In this document: positions 8,536 to 17,424 of the stretch, in pieces
Layout of the letters: each line of letters starts with the position of its first letter
Position numbering within the stretch: position 1 is the first letter of the stretch
Notes under the pieces: model-generated
Database searches by the model: none
What the model saw: only the letters and a program-made list of their open reading frames with translations
What the model was told of the DNA's origin: nothing
Program-made: the position numbers and the translations under genes
From: Dyadobacter alkalitolerans DSM 23607
GTDB lineage: Bacteria > Bacteroidota > Bacteroidia > Cytophagales > Spirosomataceae
Assembly (NCBI RefSeq): GCF_000428845.1
Contig: NZ_AUAS01000013.1
Coordinates: 1-64,000 of the forward strand
Reading direction: 5' to 3'
DNA: 64,000 nucleotides

Positions 8536-11091
8536 ATGCTTACCGAGGCTCCTGTGGATCTTTTACAATCCTATCAAAACGGACTCACTTCTTACGACGA
8601 AGTGCTGGATCGGAACGGGAATGTAAAGCCGTACTGGAAAGCACTTTTTTCGCAGCTGGAAAGGCTGGGCATGGATGAACTGAAAATCCGGAACCAGGAA
8701 ATCATCAGCAAGCTCCGGGAAAACGGGGTGACTTATAATGTGTACGGCACGCCCGACGGCCTCAACCGTCCCTGGCAGCTGGACCCTATCCCTTTTTTAA
8801 TTGAACAAAAAGAATGGAACGGCATTGCCAAAGGCTTGCAGCAGCGCGCAATCCTGATGGATCTGATCCTGAAAGACCTTTACGGGCCCAGAAAGCTGGT
8901 GAAAGACGGCATTATCCCGGCAGAACTCGTTTTTGACAACACCGGCTTTTTCCGCCCGTGCATCGACATAAAAGTGCCGGGCAATAATCAGCTGACCATG
9001 TACGCGGCCGATATGTCGCGCGGTCCCGATGGGCAGATGTGGATTGTGGACAACCGCACGCAGGCTCCTTCAGGGTCGGGTTATACATTGGAAAACCGTG
9101 TGGTAATGAGCAAGCTGCTTCCTGAATTGGCTGAGGGAATGTATGTTAGCAAGCTGTCGCCTTATTTTAACAGTCTGCAAAACACAGTTTTAAAATTATC
9201 GGATAAAAGAAAAGACGCGCCGAACATTGTTTATCTCACGCCGGGGCCAAATAACGAAGCCTATTTCGAGCACGCTTATCTGGCTTCCTATCTGGGTTAC
9301 ACGCTTGCGCAAGGTGATGATCTGCTGGTGCGGAATGGCAGTGTCTGGCTGAAATCCATTGATGGTTTGCAAAAAGTGGACGTGATCATCCGTCGTATCG
9401 ACGACGACTGGTGCGATCCGCTTGAACTGCGTGAAGATTCCCGTTTGGGCGTTCCCGGATTGTTGCAGGCCATCAGGCTTGGTAATGTGCAGGTTTTGAA
9501 CCCGCCTGGGACGAGTGTTTTGGAGAATCATGCGTTTCATGCCTTTATGGGCAATATTTCCAATTATTTTTTAGGTGAAAAACTGATTATGCCCTCCGTG
9601 GCCACCTGGTGGTGCGGGCATGTGAAAGAGCTCAATTACGTACTGGAACATATGGATGAGCTGATCATTAAGAAAGCAAATCGCAAAACAAAATTCAGGT
9701 CGATTTACGGGAGACTGCTGACTTTTGCAGAGAAAGACGAGCTGAAAAAAATGATCATTCAGCGGCCGCACGAGTTTATCGCCCAGCAGGAAGTGAGCTT
9801 ATCCACAACGCCGTCGCTGATCAATGGCAACATTGAGCCGCGTTATGCTGCATTAAGGGCATTTATGGTGGCCGATGAGAGTGGCTACCACGTCATGCAA
9901 GGCGGACTGACGCGGAGCTCACCGGTGAAGGACCGTTTTGTGATTTCAAATCAATACGGCGGGTTGTCGAAAGACACCTGGATTGTGTCGGACAAAACGG
10001 AAGACATTCAGGAAAAGATCGTTCTGACTTCACCGATCTCGGTTAACAAGCACGTCTCGCTCCCCAGCCGCAGCGCGGAAAACCTGTTCTGGATCGGGCG
10101 TTATTGCGAGCGGACGATGGCGGTGATCAAGTTTATGAACATTACGATCAATGTGCTTAACCTGGACAGGAATTTCGGCGGCTCGGCCAAGCAGGAGCAC
10201 ATTAAGATCCTGCTGCAGTCACTCACACATTTGTCTTCCACTTATCCGGGTTTTCTGGAAGAGGAGGATTTAATGTCAGATCCTTATACTGAGATCATTG
10301 ACCTGATTTCCAACACCAGCCGTCCCGGCACCATTGCGGCCAATATCGGCGCGTTTCTGAATGCTGTTGGAGCGGTGCGGAACCAGTGGGACCAGGAGAT
10401 CTGGCGGATCGTGGATCTGATCGATAATGGTTATCATGAGATCCGCAATGCGTCGTCGATGCATAACAATAACATTCAGAAGACTCTGGATGGATTGTTC
10501 AATAATATGTTCACGTTTTTGGGCGTGATCGCAGAAAGTATGCCGCGCGACAACAGCTTTTTGCTCCTCGAAACAGGCAAGCTGATCGAGCGCATCCTGT
10601 CGCGGATCAGTGTTATCCAATCTAATTTTGGTGTAAAAAACACGCCTGGCGTTGAAAATGAGCTGATCGAGGCGACATTGATCAACCATCATTTGCTGGT
10701 GAATTACAGGCAGATCTATAAGTCACATTTGAGCGTGGAAGCGATGCTGGATATGGTTTTGTTGGAAAAAACATTGCCTTACTCGCTGGTTTATATGCTC
10801 GATGAGCTGAAAAACAACATTAGCAAGCTGCCCGTCACGACCCGGAGCGAGAGGCTTAATGAAGCGCAGAAATTCGTTTTGAAGGCGGCTACAATGGTCA
10901 AGCTGGCTGATGTGAGCGATTTGAGCAAATGTAATGTGGGATTGGAAAGACGGGAATTGTTCAACCTCCTTTCGGAAGTATCCAAGCTCATCAGCTCCGT
11001 TTCGGTGAACCTGACGAACATGTATTTCAGCCACACTTTCATGCATCATTCATTTTACGATCCGATGGATTACGATACGGATGAAATATAA
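8536..11091 (+). CDS. Circularly permuted ATP-grasp protein fused to an alpha-E domain
   Basis: The N-terminal ~490 residues form a circularly permuted type-2 ATP-grasp domain, with MYAADMSRGPDGQMWIVDNR, the string TPGPNNEAYFEHAYLA from residue 235, and PGTSVLENHA. The C-terminal part from about residue 509 (LPSRSAENLFWIGRYCERT) is an alpha-helical alpha-E domain. In many bacteria these are two separate genes, so this is a fusion of 851 residues. ATP-grasp enzymes form carboxylate-amine or carboxylate-thiol bonds through acyl-phosphates; the substrate is unknown for this family. The stop overlaps the next gene by 11 bp, suggesting translational coupling with the second transglutaminase. Confidence 0.85.
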   Translation: MLTEAPVDLLQSYQNGLTSYDEVLDRNGNVKPYWKALFSQLERLGMDELKIRNQEIISKLRENGVTYNVYGTPDGLNRPWQLDPIPFLIEQKEWNGIAKGLQQRAILMDLILKDLYGPRKLVKDGIIPAELVFDNTGFFRPCIDIKVPGNNQLTMYAADMSRGPDGQMWIVDNRTQAPSGSGYTLENRVVMSKLLPELAEGMYVSKLSPYFNSLQNTVLKLSDKRKDAPNIVYLTPGPNNEAYFEHAYLASYLGYTLAQGDDLLVRNGSVWLKSIDGLQKVDVIIRRIDDDWCDPLELREDSRLGVPGLLQAIRLGNVQVLNPPGTSVLENHAFHAFMGNISNYFLGEKLIMPSVATWWCGHVKELNYVLEHMDELIIKKANRKTKFRSIYGRLLTFAEKDELKKMIIQRPHEFIAQQEVSLSTTPSLINGNIEPRYAALRAFMVADESGYHVMQGGLTRSSPVKDRFVISNQYGGLSKDTWIVSDKTEDIQEKIVLTSPISVNKHVSLPSRSAENLFWIGRYCERTMAVIKFMNITINVLNLDRNFGGSAKQEHIKILLQSLTHLSSTYPGFLEEEDLMSDPYTEIIDLISNTSRPGTIAANIGAFLNAVGAVRNQWDQEIWRIVDLIDNGYHEIRNASSMHNNNIQKTLDGLFNNMFTFLGVIAESMPRDNSFLLLETGKLIERILSRISVIQSNFGVKNTPGVENELIEATLINHHLLVNYRQIYKSHLSVEAMLDMVLLEKTLPYSLVYMLDELKNNISKLPVTTRSERLNEAQKFVLKAATMVKLADVSDLSKCNVGLERRELFNLLSEVSKLISSVSVNLTNMYFSHTFMHHSFYDPMDYDTDEI

Positions 11092-11956
11092 GCTGATCCA
11101 TAAGACGGAATATAAATACGCGGAGGCGGTCAATAATTACCATAGTCTGGTGTGCCTCGCGCCGCGCTCGCTGCCGAATCAGCTGTGCCAGAATTTTGAC
11201 ATTAAAATTTCCCCCGAACCTTCGCAGATCATCGACCGGAAGGATTTTTACGGAAATACAACGCATTATTTTTCCCTGCATTCGCCGCACAAAACCCTTA
11301 CCGTGCTCACAACGGCCATGGTGGAACGGCTTACCGAGGAAACGGGCTCTTTGTTTTTGCCCTCCGAAATTTCCTGCGAAGCAGCCCGACAGCAACTTCT
11401 GCGCGACCGGGCATTGAAGATTTCGCTGCTGGAATACATGCTGCCGAGCCCGATGATCAAATGGGACCACGAGGTGCTGAATTTTGCGAAAGATTGTTTT
11501 CAGGAAGGAGTGCCGCTATATGCTTGTGTGGAAGCGCTTTGCGCTAAAATTTTCCATGAATTCGATTTCGTCCCGGATTTTACAACCGTACACACGCCTA
11601 TTAAGGATGTTATTGCAGCTAAAAAAGGTGTTTGCCAGGATTTTTCGCATCTGGCCATTGCCTGCATCCGGAGTTTTGGCTTCGCGGCGCGCTATGTGAG
11701 CGGCTATCTGGAAACGCTGCCGCCGCCCGGAAAGCAGAAATTACAAGGCTCGGATGCGTCGCATGCCTGGATCTCGGTGTACATTCCCGACTTCGGCTGG
11801 TGCGATTTTGACCCGACGAATAACATTGTTCCCGGTGAACGGCACATTGTCACTGCCTGGGGCCGCGATTACAGCGACGTGCCGCCATTGAAGGGCATCA
11901 TTTTCAGTTATGGAAAACACACGCTGAAAGTAGAAGTGGATGTGATTCCGGTGTGA
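11081..11956 (+). CDS. Transglutaminase-family cysteine protease-like protein
   Basis: The 291-residue protein has a transglutaminase N-terminal domain (about 1-85, starting YKLIHKTEYKY) and a core with Cys185 (KKGVCQDFSH), His228 (ASHAWISVY) and Asp244 (FDPTNN), so the triad is intact. There is no signal peptide. It is homologous to the N-terminal part of the first gene in this operon, so the operon carries two transglutaminase-fold enzymes. In this bacterial family, peptidase or amidase activity is more likely than protein crosslinking, which is an inference. The 11-bp overlap with the upstream fusion gene supports a common function. Confidence 0.85.
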   Translation: MKYKLIHKTEYKYAEAVNNYHSLVCLAPRSLPNQLCQNFDIKISPEPSQIIDRKDFYGNTTHYFSLHSPHKTLTVLTTAMVERLTEETGSLFLPSEISCEAARQQLLRDRALKISLLEYMLPSPMIKWDHEVLNFAKDCFQEGVPLYACVEALCAKIFHEFDFVPDFTTVHTPIKDVIAAKKGVCQDFSHLAIACIRSFGFAARYVSGYLETLPPPGKQKLQGSDASHAWISVYIPDFGWCDFDPTNNIVPGERHIVTAWGRDYSDVPPLKGIIFSYGKHTLKVEVDVIPV

Positions 11957-11976
11957 AGAATAGTTAATATAAAGAA

Positions 11977-12007
11977 TTTGAGAATTGGCCTCGTTTCTCT
12001 AATTTTA
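11977..12007 (+). promoter_or_regulatory. Probable promoter of pdhB
   Basis: TTTG at 11977-11980, a 19-bp spacer and TAATTTTA at 12000-12007 match the Bacteroidota -33/-7 pattern with one mismatch (last base of the -7 box). Transcription would start near 12014, leaving a leader of about 115 nt before ATG 12130. It lies just after the transglutaminase operon ends. Confidence 0.4.
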
Positions 12008-12129
12008 CCAGATCATTTTGAAATAAGTATACAAAACGTCTTTTAATGTAACCGAGCAGTTTAAAATCCTACACATCGCATGGATTGGCAATGGTTTCTT
12101 CTAAGAATTAAATAATTATAAAATTACGA

Positions 12130-13110
12130 ATGAAAGAATTAGCATTCAGAGATGCCATTCGCGACGCCATGTCGGAAGAGATGCGCCTTGACAAGAGTAT
12201 TTTTTTAATGGGAGAGGAAGTTGCAGAATACAACGGCGCCTATAAAGCAAGTCAGGGAATGTTGGACGAATTCGGTCCCGAGCGCGTGATCGATACGCCT
12301 ATTGCTGAGCTTGGCTTTGCCGGGATCGCAGTAGGAGCTGCCGGAAACGGACTTCGCCCGATCGTTGAATTTATGACTTTCAACTTCTCTCTTGTTGCGA
12401 TCGACCAGATCATCAACAGCGCAGCGAAAATTCTTTCCATGTCTGCCGGCCAGTATGGCTGCCCGATCGTTTTCCGCGGACCAACCGGTAACGCAGGACA
12501 GTTGGGAGCGCAGCATTCGCAGAACTTTGAAAACTGGTTTGCCAACACGCCTGGTCTGAAAGTGGTGGTTCCTTCGAACCCATACGATGCGAAAGGACTT
12601 TTGAAATCGTCTATCCGCGACAACAACCCGGTGATCTTCATGGAATCGGAAGTAATGTACGGTGATAAAATGCAGGTTCCGGAGGAAGAATATCTGATTC
12701 CGCTGGGCAAAGCAGATGTGAAACGTCAGGGCAAGGATGTTACCATTGTTTCTTTTGGTAAAATGATCCCCCGCGTTGTGATGCCAGCCGTTTTGCAATT
12801 GGAAAAAGAAGGCATTGACGTGGAAGTGGTTGATTTGAGAACAGTTCGTCCTATCGACTATCCTGCTGTAATCGAATCTGTTAAGAAAACAAACCGCTGT
12901 GTGGTTGTGGAAGAGGCCTGGCCGCTTGCGTCTATCTCAACAGAGATCACTTATCACATTCAGCGTCATGCATTTGATTACATGGATGCACCAGTTATCC
13001 GCGTAACCAACCGAGATGTGCCGCTTCCATACGCACCAACATTGATTGAAGAAATCCTGCCTAGCGTTAAGCGTGTGGTGGAAGCAGTAAAGTCGGTGCT
13101 TTACAAATAA
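12130..13110 (+). CDS. pdhB: Pyruvate dehydrogenase E1 component, beta subunit
   Basis: This 326-residue protein forms the heterotetrameric E1 with an alpha subunit and uses thiamine diphosphate to decarboxylate pyruvate, passing acetyl to lipoyl-E2. Family strings are FLMGEEVAEYNGAYKASQGM, DTPIAELGFAGIAVGAA, VFRGPTGNAGQLGAQHSQ and VVVEEAWPLAS. Length is normal. No pdhA or E2 gene is adjacent, so the complex is encoded at dispersed loci, a common arrangement in Cytophagales. A branched-chain 2-oxoacid E1 beta is a less likely alternative because the substrate-region strings resemble pyruvate enzymes. Confidence 0.88.
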   Translation: MKELAFRDAIRDAMSEEMRLDKSIFLMGEEVAEYNGAYKASQGMLDEFGPERVIDTPIAELGFAGIAVGAAGNGLRPIVEFMTFNFSLVAIDQIINSAAKILSMSAGQYGCPIVFRGPTGNAGQLGAQHSQNFENWFANTPGLKVVVPSNPYDAKGLLKSSIRDNNPVIFMESEVMYGDKMQVPEEEYLIPLGKADVKRQGKDVTIVSFGKMIPRVVMPAVLQLEKEGIDVEVVDLRTVRPIDYPAVIESVKKTNRCVVVEEAWPLASISTEITYHIQRHAFDYMDAPVIRVTNRDVPLPYAPTLIEEILPSVKRVVEAVKSVLYK

Positions 13111-13144
13111 GAAGTTAAAGAAAAAGACAAAGCCATTTCTCGTT

Positions 13145-13528
13145 ATGCAAGAAGAACGCACAAGATATTCGGAGGAAGAGTTGAGGGAATTTGAAGAACT
13201 CATTCGCGGAAAACTCGAAGCGACCATGAGTGAGCTTAATTATATCAAGGGAGGTTTAAGTAAGAAGAACGACAGTGGTACAGAAATCACTGCTGGTTCA
13301 GCCAAGCTTGTGGAAGACGGCGCCGATGCCAGCGAACGTGAGAACCTGAGCCAGTTGGCTGCCAGATTACAGAAATACTCGATCCAGCTTGAAAACGCCC
13401 TGGTCCGCATCAAAAACGGCACCTATGGCATCTGCATCGACACCGGCAAGCTGATTCCTAAGGAAAGACTGAGAATCGTTCCTCATACCCAGCAAACCAT
13501 CGAAGCAAAACTGAGAAGAGCGAGCTAA
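13145..13528 (+). CDS. TraR/DksA-like protein lacking the zinc cysteines
   Basis: The 127-residue protein has a long helical N-terminal half, a central NLSQLAARLQKYSIQLENALVRIKNGTYGIC segment (two parts joined here by the family's usual hairpin turn), and the C-terminal DksA-type finger region TGKLIPKERLRIVPH. DksA binds the RNA polymerase secondary channel and modulates stringent transcription. Here only Cys97 of the four zinc cysteines remains, a state I recall as common in Bacteroidota members. It sits 34 bp after pdhB and is followed by a strong terminator, so the two genes may be cotranscribed. Confidence 0.75.
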   Translation: MQEERTRYSEEELREFEELIRGKLEATMSELNYIKGGLSKKNDSGTEITAGSAKLVEDGADASERENLSQLAARLQKYSIQLENALVRIKNGTYGICIDTGKLIPKERLRIVPHTQQTIEAKLRRAS

Positions 13529-13552
13529 TTCAGGCTTCTGAAATTTATTGTG

Positions 13553-13590
13553 AGCGACAAGTGATCTGCGGATCGCTTGTCGCTTTTTTT
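13553..13590 (+). terminator. Rho-independent terminator after the DksA-like gene
   Basis: AGCGACAAGTGATC (13553-13566) pairs with GATCGCTTGTCGCT (13571-13584), with one G-T type mismatch and a 4-nt loop, followed by a run of seven or more T. It separates the pdhB-dksA-like unit from the convergent sbcD. Confidence 0.85.
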
Positions 13591-13595
13591 GTTTG

Positions 13596-14819
13596 TTAGT
13601 TTTCCTCCTCAGTCCCTAAAACCTCCCTAAAAACCGCCATCAAACCCTCCGATGGTTCCTGGCCTTTGTTTTTGGTTTTAAAGTATTCCTGGAAGAGCTT
13701 TTCCATGCTTAGGGAAAGGTCGATTTCGGAAGTGGTGGTTGCTAGCTCGCTTTTTTTGATTTGGGGGATGATCTGGATGATGCCGGGATGGGCTTCGTTC
13801 AGGCGTTTTTTGTCGGTGGCTTCCAAGTAATTGTCGGAAACGATGGTGAGTTCGATGAGGTCTTCGTTGTGCTCGCCGAGCCATTCGATGGCTTTATCAA
13901 TGTCGTTGAAGCTTTTTCTGCGTAGTTTTTTGCCTTTGGTGAGCTCGATCGGGCGGCAGGAAACGAGTTTTCCGGCTTCGGCTTCTATCAGGACCACATA
14001 TTTGGTTTGGTTCGCTTCCGAAAAGCTGTATGCGAGCGGGCTGCTGGAATAAATGGCTGGCGCTGGTGTTTTATCAATAACCTGGTAGCGGTGCAAGTGT
14101 CCCAATGCAATGTAATGAACTTTGTTGGGAAAATTTTCAGTGTAAATGGCTTGTGCGCCACCAATGTGCAGGATAGGGCGTTCTTCCTCAGGCTCTTCGG
14201 GCATCGGCTCGCCTTTTTTCATGACAAACAAATGGGTAATAAGTAAATTGAAGCCCGCATCATCCAGATACTTGTCTGCCAGTTCCTGCCAATGTTGCTG
14301 CAAATGGACACGCAGCGCTTCTTCGGAATCTTCTACACCCAAAAAAGTCTTCAAACGCTGCTCGTTTGCATAAGGCGTGTGCAGAATTCTTAACGGGAAA
14401 CTGACATTAGGAAGCTCTATTTCCACAAATCCTTTCGTAGTCCGCAGAATGTCAACCTTCGCCTGCGTGCAGAATTGCGAGATTTCGGTATTTGGAAAAC
14501 CAACAAAAATGATCCCGCAGACTTTCGCCAGTGCATCCGGAACCTGAATGCGTTCAGGGGAATCGTGGTTGCCTGCAATGGCGATTACGGCGCGGCTTCC
14601 GTTGGCGGAAAGGCGGTGTAATGTGCTGTATAATAGCTCTGTGGCTTCCGAAGAGGGATTGAAATTATCAAACAAATCTCCTGCTACGACAACTGCATCG
14701 ACCTGCTCGGCTTCGGCGATCTTACAAATTTCTGCCAGCACGAGCCGTTGTTCTTCGAGCCTGGAATAATTGTCGAGCTTTTTACCAATGTGCCAGTCGG
14801 CGGTGTGGAGGATTTTCAT
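13596..14819 (-). CDS. sbcD: SbcD-like nuclease subunit
   Basis: The 407-residue protein has the calcineurin-like phosphoesterase motifs of SbcD/Mre11: HTADWHIG at residues 4-11, AGDLFD, AGNHDSPERI and GHLHRYQ. SbcD is the Mn-dependent nuclease subunit that works with the SMC-like ATPase SbcC on hairpins and blocked double-strand ends. No sbcC is next to it: the downstream neighbour is convergent and the upstream neighbour is divergent. The partner is therefore elsewhere or absent. Length is normal for the family. Confidence 0.88.
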   Translation of the reverse strand: MKILHTADWHIGKKLDNYSRLEEQRLVLAEICKIAEAEQVDAVVVAGDLFDNFNPSSEATELLYSTLHRLSANGSRAVIAIAGNHDSPERIQVPDALAKVCGIIFVGFPNTEISQFCTQAKVDILRTTKGFVEIELPNVSFPLRILHTPYANEQRLKTFLGVEDSEEALRVHLQQHWQELADKYLDDAGFNLLITHLFVMKKGEPMPEEPEEERPILHIGGAQAIYTENFPNKVHYIALGHLHRYQVIDKTPAPAIYSSSPLAYSFSEANQTKYVVLIEAEAGKLVSCRPIELTKGKKLRRKSFNDIDKAIEWLGEHNEDLIELTIVSDNYLEATDKKRLNEAHPGIIQIIPQIKKSELATTTSEIDLSLSMEKLFQEYFKTKNKGQEPSEGLMAVFREVLGTEEEN

Positions 14820-14864
14820 TTTGTGTGATTAATTTAGCGAAAATAACATTTCATCCGGTAAGAA

Positions 14865-15689
14865 TTGAAATATTCAACTGCAACATTCCTGCGTCATTGC
14901 TTCCTAAAATGCATTTTTCTATGTGTCGGAATCAGCATGACGCATTGTCGGCAAGACGCTGAAACGCATGAAAAAGCGGGTGTAGCAATTTCCTTCGACG
15001 ATCATTTTATCAACGAGTGGTTTGCATTGCGGCCAATGTTCCGGAAATACAATGCGAAAGTCACTTTTTTCATAACCTGTCCCCACAGCCTGACAGCCGA
15101 CGAAATTTCTAAACTAAAAACATTGCAAGCCGACGGTCATGAGATCGGTTTTCACGGCACAATTCATGGTAAATCAACAGAATTGATTGCGACAGGACCG
15201 GATAATTATAAAAATATAGAACTGACACCCGGCCTTGCACATATGGCCAAAGCAGGCTTTAAACCCACTTCCTACGCGCATCCCGGCGGGAACCATAATG
15301 ACCAGGTCGACTCCGTGTTACTAGCCAGCGGTTTCAAGATCTTACGCGATGTGGCTATATCAAGAAGGAAAATAATGGGTTTTCAAATGTATGCCCTGGC
15401 GCCACGACTAATGCCCTGGATTTACTATAATTTTGATAATGAACGCATTGTGGATGCGCTATTAATCGATGAAGACTCCGGATTAACCGACCCGGAAATG
15501 AAAGAAGCGCTGGAAAAAGCAAAAAATGATAACAAGGCTTTAATGTTATTCGGACACGAGCCTTTGTACGGAAAGCCGCAAAATGGTGAATACGGCTTTC
15601 ATGTGCCGTTTCTCGAAAAAATATTGAAGGAAGCGGCCAGCCAAAATTTGAAATTCTACACCATGTCGGAGTTGGCCGATATGAAATGA
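14865..15689 (+). CDS. Polysaccharide deacetylase family lipoprotein or secreted protein
   Basis: The mature part has NodB-type motifs: SFDDHF (metal-binding Asp-Asp) and EIGFHGTIHG (H-x4-H), plus SYAHPGGN, so a metal-dependent carbohydrate or amide deacetylase is likely. The open frame starts at a TTG; from there residues 1-27 form a hydrophobic leader ending SMTHC, which could be a weak lipobox. If translation starts instead at ATG 14937, the leader is lost. I keep the TTG because the hydrophobic leader is otherwise unexplained. The gene converges with the acyltransferase gene with a 2-bp gap. Confidence 0.7.
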   Translation: MKYSTATFLRHCFLKCIFLCVGISMTHCRQDAETHEKAGVAISFDDHFINEWFALRPMFRKYNAKVTFFITCPHSLTADEISKLKTLQADGHEIGFHGTIHGKSTELIATGPDNYKNIELTPGLAHMAKAGFKPTSYAHPGGNHNDQVDSVLLASGFKILRDVAISRRKIMGFQMYALAPRLMPWIYYNFDNERIVDALLIDEDSGLTDPEMKEALEKAKNDNKALMLFGHEPLYGKPQNGEYGFHVPFLEKILKEAASQNLKFYTMSELADMK

Positions 15690-15691
15690 TA

Positions 15692-16807
15692 TTATCTTCC
15701 GAAGCGCTTGTCTTTGTAGGCCAGCAACGGTTTTTCGAAGTAAGAGTAGGAAAGCGATGCCACTGCAACCGATCCTACGAAAGTCAACACATACAAGCCA
15801 ACATGGTAAGACGTGCCGGTCCAGTTGGGTAGATATTTGTTCAAAACATTGATAATGAACACAATCACAGCTACGTGATATAAGTAAAGTCCATAACTGA
15901 TTTTACCCAAATGATTCATCACATCATTGTTCAGATTGACTATCGTATTTGGATTACAGGAAACATTCAGAATAAAAAAGGCAAAGAAAAGAGCGTACAC
16001 TTCAAGGAAACCGTAAAAATGGATTCCGGAGAGAAACAGGGCGATTAGCAGCGTATAAACGACAATTTGAAGATCTTTTCTGAAAACCACTTGCAGGACG
16101 TTCATTTTTTGCTTGTAAACCAGCCAGGCGCACAACCCACCCAAAGCCATCGTCTGGATCCGGAATTGGCCCAGAAAAGTTGAGATCATCGTGCTTTTTG
16201 TTTCTTCGCCGACATTCACATAATGCAAGCCAATGAACAGGATTGCGGCCGTAATGCCCAGGAAAAGGAGAATGATCGGAATGCGCTTTTTTGGATATTT
16301 GATCAGCCAGGGCCACAGATAGTAAAACTGCTCCTCTACACCGATGGACCACGTTTGAGCGCACCAGTAAGGCAAATCATACAGCACGAAAGCGAAATTT
16401 GGCAAAACCAAAAGCAGTAATGTTAACCGCTCGGCGGCGTGAATGGTGATTTTCTCGTCGGTCCCGGGAAAACTTAGCAACTCAATGTGCGGGAAAACGA
16501 AAAAAGAGAGGCCTATAATGAGGAAGTAAATGGGCCAGATCCGGAAGACCCGTCGCAAGTAGAACTTTTTAGCATCCACATCACCAAAACGCCCGCGTTC
16601 TTCCAATAATAAATAAGTGATCAAAAAGCCGCTAAGCACGAAGAAAAGACCGACGCCAAGCCTACCGGCGTGCTGAATAATGGGGAGCTCGTAAACATTG
16701 GCAATCCCCAAAGCATGTTTGGCCTGCTCCAAATGATGAAAAACAACCAGCATGGCCGCAATGCACCGGATTCCGTTGAGATTTGGGAAGTAACGCTTTT
16801 TTTCCAC
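15692..16807 (-). CDS. Acyltransferase 3 family membrane protein (OafA/YrhL type)
   Basis: The 371-residue protein has about ten membrane segments and starts with the family block NLNGIRCIAAMLVVFHHLEQ, in which Arg and His are the conserved acyl-transfer residues. Other typical strings are GLFFVLSGFLITYLL, and WSIGVEEQFYYLWPW at mid-protein. Such proteins O-acetylate cell-surface polysaccharides. It lies 30 bp downstream of the KdsC-like phosphatase on the same strand, which fits an envelope-sugar theme, but the substrate is not predictable. Confidence 0.87.
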   Translation of the reverse strand: MEKKRYFPNLNGIRCIAAMLVVFHHLEQAKHALGIANVYELPIIQHAGRLGVGLFFVLSGFLITYLLLEERGRFGDVDAKKFYLRRVFRIWPIYFLIIGLSFFVFPHIELLSFPGTDEKITIHAAERLTLLLLVLPNFAFVLYDLPYWCAQTWSIGVEEQFYYLWPWLIKYPKKRIPIILLFLGITAAILFIGLHYVNVGEETKSTMISTFLGQFRIQTMALGGLCAWLVYKQKMNVLQVVFRKDLQIVVYTLLIALFLSGIHFYGFLEVYALFFAFFILNVSCNPNTIVNLNNDVMNHLGKISYGLYLYHVAVIVFIINVLNKYLPNWTGTSYHVGLYVLTFVGSVAVASLSYSYFEKPLLAYKDKRFGR

Positions 16808-16837
16808 TTAGTTAAGCCTGATTTCTGCTTTTGAAGA

Positions 16838-17359
16838 TTATTGAAACCAAGCCATCCATTTGCCCTGAGCCTTCATTACTTGTTCGATCAGGTCGCGTAC
16901 TGCGCCGTGACCGCCGTTTTTAGGAGATATATAGTCGGATAATGCGAGGATTTCATCCACCGAATCTGCCGGGCAAGCGCTCAGCACATTGGTCCGCATC
17001 ACTTCGTAGTCGGGCAGATCGTCGCCCATGAAAACGATTTCGTCTTCGGTGAGATTGGTTTCTGCGAGATATTTTTTGAAAATGGGCAATTTACCGTCAG
17101 GTGAAGTGCCGATGAAAATGTCACTTATGCCCAGATATTCAAGCCGTTTGCGAACACCCATTTGATTTTGTGCAGAAATAATAGCCACCCGGTAACCCAT
17201 CTTAATCGCACGATTGATGCCGTAACCGTCTTTTACATTAAAACTCCGAGGCTGTTCTCCGCTTTCGAGCGCAATCACGCTGCCATCTGTCATGACGCCG
17301 TCGATGTCGAAAATAAAGGTTGTAATGCGTTTAAAGCGGTCTATTAATGCTGCATTCAT
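16838..17359 (-). CDS. KdsC-like HAD phosphatase (KDO 8-phosphate phosphatase)
   Basis: The product is about 173 residues with HAD motifs FDIDGVMTDGS (nucleophile Asp and acid Asp), ISAQNQ, and MGDDLPDYEVM for the metal site, in the capless KdsC arrangement. KdsC removes phosphate from KDO 8-phosphate in lipopolysaccharide core synthesis. The longest open frame starts at a TTG (17386); I choose ATG 17359 because the HAD core follows after a usual short N-terminus. It is 65 bp downstream of the DUF2520 gene on the same strand. Confidence 0.85.
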   Translation of the reverse strand: MNAALIDRFKRITTFIFDIDGVMTDGSVIALESGEQPRSFNVKDGYGINRAIKMGYRVAIISAQNQMGVRKRLEYLGISDIFIGTSPDGKLPIFKKYLAETNLTEDEIVFMGDDLPDYEVMRTNVLSACPADSVDEILALSDYISPKNGGHGAVRDLIEQVMKAQGKWMAWFQ

Positions 17360-17424
17360 GAAAAATCCGAATAATGAATCCCGCAAATATAGCCTAACTT
17401 TTCAGGAGACAGCACGGGTTCCTA

